From: Amoebidium appalachense
Lineage: Eukaryota > Ichthyosporea
Assembly: GCA_963693365.1 (NCBI GenBank)
Contig: CAVNZM010000008.1
Coordinates: forward strand, 4,526,001 to 4,590,000
Length of the DNA stretch: 64,000 nucleotides
Direction: 5' to 3'
Under the pieces are notes generated by a model. The model did no database searches. It saw only the letters and a program-made list of their open reading frames with translations, and was not told where the DNA came from. A program made the translations under genes and the position numbers. Positions 57,531-64,000 of the stretch are shown here, in pieces. Position 1 is the first letter of the stretch. Each line of letters begins with the position of its first letter.

Positions 57531-58940
57531 CTACATATGTCCGGGGTATGGATACTGATAAAACGGGTACTGTTGGTATTGCATCCCAGGTTGGTATGGG
57601 TTGAATGGGACCTGTTGGTAGGGGAAGTAGTAGCCAGGCCAGTATGGTTGCCCGTGCTCGTTTCTTGGTGGTTCGTTTTCTTTGTCGCTTTCATTTTCCA
57701 TCCACTCATCACCGTGCACCTTCCTCCGTTCGTTTTCGCTCTCACTCTCACTCTCCCTTTCTCCGTCTTCGTTGCTTTCTGATTCTGGTGCATCAGTGTC
57801 TGACCCCCAGAATGCTCTCTTCGCCTTCCTCTTTTTCTTCTTGGGCTTCCTTGGTTGTGTCGGTTTGGATCTCCCTTTTCGTCCTCCCTCCTGTGCCTTC
57901 CTTTCCTCCTCTTCCTGTGCCCTCAGCTCTTTTTCTTTTTTCTTTTCCTCCCTCTCTTTTTTCCTTGCCTCTTTCACGGCTGCCTCCTCTGCTTTTCTCT
58001 TTTCTCTCTCTCTTGCTTTCTCCTCTTGCGCTCTCTTTTTCTCCTCCTGTTCTTGTAGTCTCTCCGCCTTCCTTCGTTCCCTCTCCTCTGCTCGCTGTTT
58101 CTTTCCATCTTCCTTCTGCTGCTTGCGTTTCTCTCTCTCCTCAAGTTCCTTGAGAAAGGTTTCGCGTGTCCACAGAATCGCACGCTGCTGTCCATTTCCG
58201 TCTGTTTCGTAGGTGGGCAACATGTCATCTCCGCTCTCCGCCTCCTGTGTATTTTCGTTTTCGTTTTCGGGGGGGTTTTCGTTTTCGATTTCGGGGGGAT
58301 TTTCGTTTCCGTTTTCGTATTCATTTTCCGGTTCAGGCACCTTCCTGCTTTCCTCTGAGTTGTCCCCCTCTTGAGATTCCTCATCTTCAGTCCACCTGAG
58401 TTCTTTCGAAGTGATTTCAGGCGGGGGGAGGTTTGCAGTAGCCGCACGATGCTTGAGGGGCAGTGATGCTTGAACTCTCTCCTCATCCACAACCACCTCT
58501 CCGTTCTCCTGTCTGAAGCCAGTTTTGGCGAACGCACTCACTATCGATTGTTTGGTGAGTTTACCGTTGAACGCACGCGAGTACAGCGCGATGAAATGTG
58601 CATAGGTGAACTTCCTGAGGGTTGGGTTTGCCGCGACAAACTCGCAGTAGAGGTTCCTGTATTCCTTCTTCACACTCGGAACGTTGCAGTTGTCCATTGC
58701 TTGGGTGGTTGGTGTTGTGCTTCCCGGTAGTCCGACCACGTAAACTTGGTTGTTTTTGAGGTGCCTGAGGGCGAAAGATGACGCGCGCGAGTGATGTCTG
58801 TCGACCAGTACCATGTGGGGGCCTGGGTCGGGTTGGTTCTTCAGAATTTTAACCAGAGCAATAGCAATTTGGTCGAAAATCTTGGTGTTGTTGAGGCCGT
58901 TTGGAACTGCGGTAAAGTACACGTTATCAATGGTACAGGC
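57531..58940 (-). pseudogene. Pogo-like DDE_1 transposase, C-terminal part
   Basis: Frame open to 58940, where the copia-3a LTR begins, so the 5' part of the gene has been separated by that insertion. HMVLVDRHHSRAS (second catalytic Asp) and TTPTTQAMDNCNVPSVKKEYR (third) match the DDE_1 pattern of a conserved Asp before a His and a late Asp before KK.YR. Next comes a winged-helix-like segment, then an acidic repeat region (ENENPP units), a ~150-residue Glu/Lys/Arg helix, an acidic Ser/Glu stretch and a Tyr/Pro/Gln-rich end. The DDE-type enzyme would cut and paste DNA at TA sites. It complements the N-terminal half retained at 10-12 kb but may be another subfamily. Confidence 0.8.
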
Positions 58941-59246
58941 TGTAATTTAGAGGTTTCTCTGTGAGACTTTATTATTTGCTGACTTACATTGACTGGCCCG
59001 CCGGGACCTTTATATACTTGTGGTCTGGCTCACTGGAATGTTACATACTATTCCCGATTGGTCTACCCGCCGCTATGGATCTAGTCGCTACCAATCAAAA
59101 CACTCCAATAGAATCTTCTAGACTCTTCTAGATCTATCCTGATCTATCGTGAACCTATCCACCAGTTTATCCCGAATATCTCGAATATTCCCGATCACTA
59201 GTGCTACGCTAACGCAGGGCATACCGGATGGCTATCCTGTTCGACA
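58941..59246 (-). repeat. Copia-3a 3' LTR (306 bp)
   Basis: On the - strand TGTCGAACAGG...TTACA. TATA (tatataaag sense) at about 59008-59016. About four differences by eye from the LTR at 61453-61758. Confidence 0.93.
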
Positions 59247-59379
59247 CCCCCACTTGCACTGTGTTCTATCTATGTACCGCATGCAACCTAAACCTAAGAT
59301 GCAACTCTAAAACTATGCTACTATACTAACACATATAACACCTACTACACGAACATTAACACTACACTATTTGTAGTTC

Positions 59380-61452
59380 TTACTCAGCCATGCCGATGGC
59401 CTGCCGATGCTGCACTAACTTAAGTCTCCCTAAAGCTTTGGTGCACATGTCGGCCACGTTACTGTTCGTGCTGCAATACACAAGTTCTACATCCCCATTC
59501 TCCACACACTCACGGGTGTAGTGGTACTGAACGTCGATGTGTTTGCTCCTGTTATGGAGCATCGGGTTCCTTGCAAGCTTGATGCTGGCCTGGTTGTCGG
59601 CGTAGATGATGGTCGCCTCACTCATATCGTAGCCCAGCTGCCCCAGCAGCTGTCGTAGCCACTTAGCCTCTTTGACTGCCAGGCACGTAGCCATATACTC
59701 CGCCTCTGTAGATGAAGTAGCCACAGTCTTCTGTTGCTTGCTGCCCCAGCTGATGGCAGATCCATTGGCAGTGAAGATGTATCCGCTCGTCGACTTACGG
59801 TCGTCGGAGTTGCCAGCGTAATCGGAGACAGTGAATCCCTCCACTGTTGTACTCCCTCCTCGTCCTCCGCGGTAGACAATCCCGTAGTTGGTTGTCCCCT
59901 TGAGGTACCGGAGAAGATGTTTGGCTGCGTCCCAGTGTTGAAGTCCCGGGTTGCTCACGAACTTACTAAGTTCCCCCACTGCTTGTGCAATGTCTGGCCG
60001 GGTGGCCACCATTGCGTACATTAAGGAGCCCACAGCTCTGGCATAAGGAACTTGCCGCATCGCCACTCTCTCCTCCTCGCTTGCCGGACTCATGGCCTTG
60101 CTCAACACGCATCGCTCCGGTAGCGGTGTTGACTTAGCCTTGCAGTCGACCATGTTGAAGCGCCGCATCAATGACTTGATGTACGTTTCCTGTGACAATT
60201 TTATATCGCCTGTTGCAGCGTCACGACTGACCTGCACACCGAGTAGCAGCTTTGGCTCGCCGATCACCTTGACGGAGAACTTCGTCGCAACCTGCCTGAC
60301 GAAATCTTGAATAAGATCATCTGTCGACGCCGCCACTAGCATGTCGTCCACATGCACAGCCACCACCGTCTTTCCACTTCCGTTGACCTTGAAGTAGACA
60401 CATCGATCAGCTTCCACACGTGTGAAGCCAAGATCGACCATAGCCTCATGCATCTTCTCATTCCAGCACCTTGCTGCTTGCTTGAGGCCATACAGACTTT
60501 TGTGCAAACGACACACATAGTCTTCCTTTCCGGGTACCTCGTACCCACGCGGTTGCTGCATGTACAGCTCTTCCTTGATGTCGCCGTTCAGGAACGCCGT
60601 GACGATATCTATTTGTGTGAGGTGCATGTTCTCTGCCGCTGCCATAGCGAAGAGAAGTCTGAAGCTGGTGAACTTGGCCACCGGGGCAAAGGTCTCTTCG
60701 TAGTCTATCCCCTCTTGCTGTGAGAAGCCCCTGGCCACACCACGGGCCTTGTAGCGCTCGACACTGCCGTCGGCGTTGCGTTTCATCTTGAAGACCCACT
60801 TGAAGGAAACTGCCCGACGACCTGGTGGGAGTGGCACCAGTGACCATGTCCCATTCTTGACTAGAGATTCGTACTCCTCGTCCAGCGCAGCCTTCCACTT
60901 TGCACCATCTGGCCTGGAGATTGCTTCTTCCAGTGTCACAGGGTCATCCTCATTGCTATCAGCACTCTCAATTGCCATGCTGATACTGTCGCGGTACTCT
61001 ACTACACCTGCGTTGATGCCGTAGGTCCCACCGCGCCTTGTAGTCATAGACGGATAGGCACTTCTGGTTGCAACCTGCAACTCTGCACGATCTTCCTCGT
61101 CTCCTGACCCTGCCGCGTCCGAATCGCCGCTGTCCTCGCCCGCGCCGTCGCCGATAGCATCTGAATCATATCCACTGTCAGTGCCGATTGCAGGCTTCCG
61201 AAAGGAATGTTGCTTCTTGGCGCTGATTGGATCTCTCGATTCCAAGCTCTGCTGATTTCCGATTGGCTTATGCATCAGCAATTCCATTGGCTCATCTTGC
61301 ACCACCGGAATACCGGCCTTTGGGGTGCATGATTCATCGATCACCACATCTCGCCCGACGATAGTCTTGCGCGCCTCGGTGTCCCACAACAAGTACGTCT
61401 TGCTGTCACCTGTGTAGCCGACGAATTTACACTCCCGACTCTTGGCGTCTAG
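59380..61452 (-). CDS. Copia-3a integrase end, RT and RNase H
   Basis: Open without frameshift from 61452 (KFVGYTGDSKTYLLWD) to the stop at 59380. RT: WVFKMKRNADGSVERYKARG, IDIVTAFLNGDIKEELYMQQ, LYGLKQAARCW and catalytic HVDDM (HVDD in place of YVDD). RNase H: VSDYAGNSDDRKSTSGY, STEAEYMATC, YADNQASIKL, SKHIDVQYH and DMCTKAL. The linker has an Asp/Ser/Glu-rich block (SGYDSDAIGDGAGEDSGDSD). No ATG at the left end, as expected for an internal part of a polyprotein. Confidence 0.94.
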   Translation of the reverse strand, partial: LDAKSRECKFVGYTGDSKTYLLWDTEARKTIVGRDVVIDESCTPKAGIPVVQDEPMELLMHKPIGNQQSLESRDPISAKKQHSFRKPAIGTDSGYDSDAIGDGAGEDSGDSDAAGSGDEEDRAELQVATRSAYPSMTTRRGGTYGINAGVVEYRDSISMAIESADSNEDDPVTLEEAISRPDGAKWKAALDEEYESLVKNGTWSLVPLPPGRRAVSFKWVFKMKRNADGSVERYKARGVARGFSQQEGIDYEETFAPVAKFTSFRLLFAMAAAENMHLTQIDIVTAFLNGDIKEELYMQQPRGYEVPGKEDYVCRLHKSLYGLKQAARCWNEKMHEAMVDLGFTRVEADRCVYFKVNGSGKTVVAVHVDDMLVAASTDDLIQDFVRQVATKFSVKVIGEPKLLLGVQVSRDAATGDIKLSQETYIKSLMRRFNMVDCKAKSTPLPERCVLSKAMSPASEEERVAMRQVPYARAVGSLMYAMVATRPDIAQAVGELSKFVSNPGLQHWDAAKHLLRYLKGTTNYGIVYRGGRGGSTTVEGFTVSDYAGNSDDRKSTSGYIFTANGSAISWGSKQQKTVATSSTEAEYMATCLAVKEAKWLRQLLGQLGYDMSEATIIYADNQASIKLARNPMLHNRSKHIDVQYHYTRECVENGDVELVYCSTNSNVADMCTKALGRLKLVQHRQAIGMAE

Positions 61453-61758
61453 TGTCGAACAGGATAGCCATCCGGTATGCCCTGCGTTAGCGTAGCACTA
61501 GTGATCGGGAATATTCGAGATATTCGGGATAAACTGGTGGATAGGTTCACGATAGATCAGGATAGATCTAGAAGAGTCTAGAAGATTCTATTGGAGTGTT
61601 TTGATTGGTAGCGACTAGATCCATAGCGGCGGGTAGACCAATCGGGAATAGTATGTAACATTCCAGTTAGCCAGACCACAAGTATATAAAGGTCCCGGCA
61701 GGCCAGTCAATGTAAGTCAGCAAATAATAAAGTCTCACAGAGAAACCTCTAAGTTACG
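61453..61758 (+). repeat. Copia-3b 5' LTR (306 bp)
   Basis: TGTCGAACAGG... to ...AAGTTACG; TATA at 61682-61689. The end is set by length equality with the copia-3a LTR and by the PBS that follows. Confidence 0.9.
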
Positions 61759-61771
61759 GTTATGGGCCCAG
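61759..61771 (+). promoter_or_regulatory. Copia-3b primer-binding site
   Basis: GGTTATGGGCCCAG (61758-61771), complementary to the anticodon arm of initiator tRNA-Met, the same primer as copia-2. Here it lies before the gag ATG, unlike copia-2. Confidence 0.85.
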
Positions 61772-61805
61772 TGCAACGCTACGATCAAGCGACTGTTGAG
61801 ACAAG

Positions 61806-64000
61806 ATGGGAAGAGCAAAATGTCCAGTTCCCATGTATGAAGGAGAAGGCAAGGGCAAAATCTCCTACTCAATGTGGGCCATGCGCATGAAGTGCTTCCT
61901 CGAGGGCGAGGAATTATGGTACACGATTGAAGACGTGGCTCCTGAAGTGATAGGAGAGGACGGCGAACTGGTGGAGCAACCTCCGGTGGAGATCGACCCC
62001 TTGGACCAGAAGAAGGCGACTTCCTACCTGGTGGAGACACTAGGTGATGTACCTGCAAGCCTGTGTCGGCGAGCTATTGCCGTAGGAAATCCCAAGGACA
62101 TATGGGATATGGTAGCATCATACGCTGCGCGCAACACAGATGAGCACAAGAGAATGTTGATTCAACAGTTCTGGCGTGCTGATATGATGCCGACGGAAAG
62201 CGTGCTGGAGTATGCGGCCCGTCTGGAGTGCATTGTGCAGGATCTTCTTCATATCGACCCCAATGGAGTTAGTGAGGACATGGTTGCCGAGAAATTCCTG
62301 GACGGTGTAGGCGCTGACGACCGATTCCGCACCGACGTTAGGACCATTCAAGCTTTACCAGCAGCTGAGAAGACAATGGAAAAGATAATCGCCAAGCTGC
62401 GTGGTTTTGAGGAGAACGAGGCTGCAAGGGAGCAGCAGCGGGTGATGATGACCAGCACCCAAGGGCGCGGCGGTACGCCACGACAGGACACCGGCAAGCC
62501 GCGCGTGACTGACATATCCAAGGTGGAGTATTACAAATGTCACAAGTTTGGGCACTACAAGTCACAGTGTCCAAAGAAGAAGAAGGGCGGCATTCGCGGC
62601 GACAAGGCGAAGCAGAACGGAGCTTCCAAGGAGATACTCGCCATGGCGGTAAACAGCGGACTCCCTTCTTCAATTGAGTGGTATTGGGACTGCGGCGCAA
62701 CCTCCCATGTCACATGCCGAAAGGACTGGATGGAAGACTTCCGGTCGATCACACCCAAACCCGTCGCTCTGGGTAACACCCCGGGTGTGATGGCACTAGG
62801 AATAGGCGTCGTAAGATTAACAAGTGAGTTCCAGGGCAACAGCATGACATTTAGACTGCAGAATGTGCTGTACGTGCCAGCATTTGGAACTAACGTGATG
62901 TCGGCTTCAAGCGCCGGCAAGCACGGGTTAAGAGGCATCACCGACGGTCGACAGTGTACGATTGAGAGTGCCACAGATGGCCAAGTTGTGGCCCGTGGGG
63001 TAGTGGAGGGAGGCCTGTATCGTCTCCTAGTGAAACCCGTATGTGAGAGCGTGAACATGGTGACCACTGCAGTCGGCAGCAGTGGGGGTAACACCGTGTG
63101 TGAGCCGGTAAAGGGCAGCGCCAGTTTATGGCACCGGCGGTTTGGTCATGTGGCAATAAACACGCTACAGAAGATGGTTAAAGAAAACATCGTCGAGGGT
63201 CTGTGCATCGACTGCAAAACCCAGGATGACGGTGTGTGCGAGGGATGCGCGAGAGGGAAGCAAGCCCGGCTCTCTTTCAGTAAGCTACCCCGCAAGACAG
63301 CGCCAGCGAAGCTCGACAGAGTTCATTCTGATGTGGCAGGACCGTTCAACAAGGAGTCGCTGCAAGGTTCCAAGTATTATGTCACCTTCATCGACGACAA
63401 GACAAGGTTCACTACGGTGTACTTCATGAAACATAAATCCCAAGTGCATACTTACTTCAAGAAGTACAAGGCACACGTAGAGAAGCAACACGGTGCCAGC
63501 ATCAAGATTCTGCGTTCCGACAACGGGGGTGAGTACACCTCCACTGAGTTCAAGACGTTCCTGGAAGCATGCGGCATTGAACATGAGGCGACAGTCCCTT
63601 ACACACCACAGCAGAATGGTGTAGCAGAGAGGACTAACAGGACCATTGTCGAGACGGCGCGCTGCATGCTGCAGTCAGCAGGCATGAGTATGGGGTTCTG
63701 GCAGCTGGCAGTACAGGCAGCTGTGTACATCAAGAACCTGACGCCAACCACAGTACTGGGTGGCATGACACCTTGGGAGGCATGGTATGGAGAGAAGCCC
63801 GATGTTAGCCATCTACGTGTATTTGGTAGCAAGGCATTTGTCCATGTGCCGAAGGACGAGCGCAGGAAGCTAGACGCCAAGAGTCGGGAGTGTAAATTCG
63901 TCGGCTACACAGGTGACAGCAAGACGTACTTGTTGTGGGACACCGTGGCGCGCAAGACTATCGTCGGGCGAGATGTGGTGATCGATGAATCATGCACCCC
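61806..64000 (+). CDS. Copia-3b gag-protease-integrase (open at right edge)
   Basis: ATG at 61806 follows an in-frame TGA at 61797 and is the first ATG after the PBS; the frame stays open for 731 codons to the window end. Gag (UBN2 type, about residues 20-200) with IWDMVASYAARN; knuckle YYKCHKFGHYKSQC, in which the first Cys is Tyr; protease WDCGATSHV (usual DSG is DCG); pre-integrase LWHRRFGH...CEGCARGK; integrase D at 63330, D at 63519 and E at 63627 (last pair 35 apart) with NGVAERTNR. Gag and Pol are one frame. Not noticed by simple stop-to-stop scans because its stop is beyond the window. Confidence 0.94.
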   Translation, partial: MGRAKCPVPMYEGEGKGKISYSMWAMRMKCFLEGEELWYTIEDVAPEVIGEDGELVEQPPVEIDPLDQKKATSYLVETLGDVPASLCRRAIAVGNPKDIWDMVASYAARNTDEHKRMLIQQFWRADMMPTESVLEYAARLECIVQDLLHIDPNGVSEDMVAEKFLDGVGADDRFRTDVRTIQALPAAEKTMEKIIAKLRGFEENEAAREQQRVMMTSTQGRGGTPRQDTGKPRVTDISKVEYYKCHKFGHYKSQCPKKKKGGIRGDKAKQNGASKEILAMAVNSGLPSSIEWYWDCGATSHVTCRKDWMEDFRSITPKPVALGNTPGVMALGIGVVRLTSEFQGNSMTFRLQNVLYVPAFGTNVMSASSAGKHGLRGITDGRQCTIESATDGQVVARGVVEGGLYRLLVKPVCESVNMVTTAVGSSGGNTVCEPVKGSASLWHRRFGHVAINTLQKMVKENIVEGLCIDCKTQDDGVCEGCARGKQARLSFSKLPRKTAPAKLDRVHSDVAGPFNKESLQGSKYYVTFIDDKTRFTTVYFMKHKSQVHTYFKKYKAHVEKQHGASIKILRSDNGGEYTSTEFKTFLEACGIEHEATVPYTPQQNGVAERTNRTIVETARCMLQSAGMSMGFWQLAVQAAVYIKNLTPTTVLGGMTPWEAWYGEKPDVSHLRVFGSKAFVHVPKDERRKLDAKSRECKFVGYTGDSKTYLLWDTVARKTIVGRDVVIDESCT

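Larger units (their letters stand above)
58941..61452 (-). mobile_element. Copia-3a, 3' part of a Ty1/copia element
   Basis: Leftward: end of integrase, RT, RNase H, PPT (CAAGTGGGGG, 59247-59256 on the - strand), 3' LTR 59246-58941. The 5' portion is absent because copia-3b begins at 61453 inside its integrase codons. The matching sequence in copia-3b (63882-64000) shows where the break falls. The outer LTR end interrupts the DDE_1 transposase gene at 58940. Confidence 0.93.
61453..64000 (+). mobile_element. Copia-3b, 5' part of a Ty1/copia element (runs off right edge)
   Basis: 5' LTR 61453-61758, PBS, gag-pro-int to the window end. Inserted in opposite orientation into the integrase of copia-3a; the five bases before it (TCTAG, 61448-61452) are the expected target duplication. 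No disabling frameshift seen in 2195 bases. Confidence 0.94.

Noticed and set aside
57605-58212. Ser/Phe/Leu-rich + strand ORFs
   Set aside because: Antisense of the Glu/Lys helix of the DDE_1 transposase.

Overview
This is a stretch of a eukaryotic nuclear genome made almost entirely of transposable elements, long homopolymers and microsatellites. I recognise no conserved host gene. The organism cannot be named from the sequence. Ty1/copia elements primed by the anticodon region of initiator tRNA-Met, a tyrosine-recombinase retroelement with split direct repeats, an APE-type LINE and pogo-like DNA transposons together suggest a repeat-dense protist, alga or slime-mould-type genome, but that is inference. 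C/G runs of 20-48 bases and (GT)n arrays are exceptionally common.

Layout. 1-3.8 kb: 3' part of a copia element (copia-1, +) with two frameshifts. 5.0-6.96 kb: truncated second copia (copia-2A, -) with one complete 765-bp LTR. 7-9.2 kb: CA-rich and unannotated DNA. 9.2-12.3 kb: a ~100-bp tandem repeat split by a 2.7-kb pogo-like transposon flanked by TA. 14.6-26.0 kb: one degraded LINE cut into four pieces by a ~4.6-kb unidentified segment and by two copies (R1, R2) of a TIR element carrying a small coiled-coil ORF. 27.4-39.5 kb: a nest in which copia-2B (+) sits in a poly-C tract, a PAT/Ngaro-like tyrosine-recombinase retrotransposon sits without target duplication in its 3' LTR, and a solo copia-2 LTR sits in the internal repeat of that element. 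39.5-53.1 kb: a microsatellite and G-run island with no credible gene. 53.1-57.5 kb: quiet DNA with LINE scraps. 57.5-64 kb: a pogo/DDE_1 transposase gene (-) cut by copia-3a (-), itself cut by a second copy, copia-3b (+), which leaves the window with an open gag-pol frame.

The strongest structural results come from comparing copies within the window. All four copia-2 LTR copies share the same boundaries (765-766 bp, ends TGTTGGA/TCCAACA). The LTR extends past the gag start codon, so the first 45 gag codons and the start codon lie in the LTR, and the primer-binding site directly after it lies inside the gag reading frame. The tyrosine-recombinase element can be delimited to the base (32851-39106), because removing it rejoins a perfect 765-bp LTR. 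Its RT-RNase H and recombinase frames are the same frame, separated by one TAA followed by a C20 tract.

The retroelements supply their own Gag, protease, integrase or recombinase and RT. Nothing here looks like a cellular pathway. Most copies carry frameshifts, often at homopolymers, which may be real mutations or assembly errors at C/G runs.
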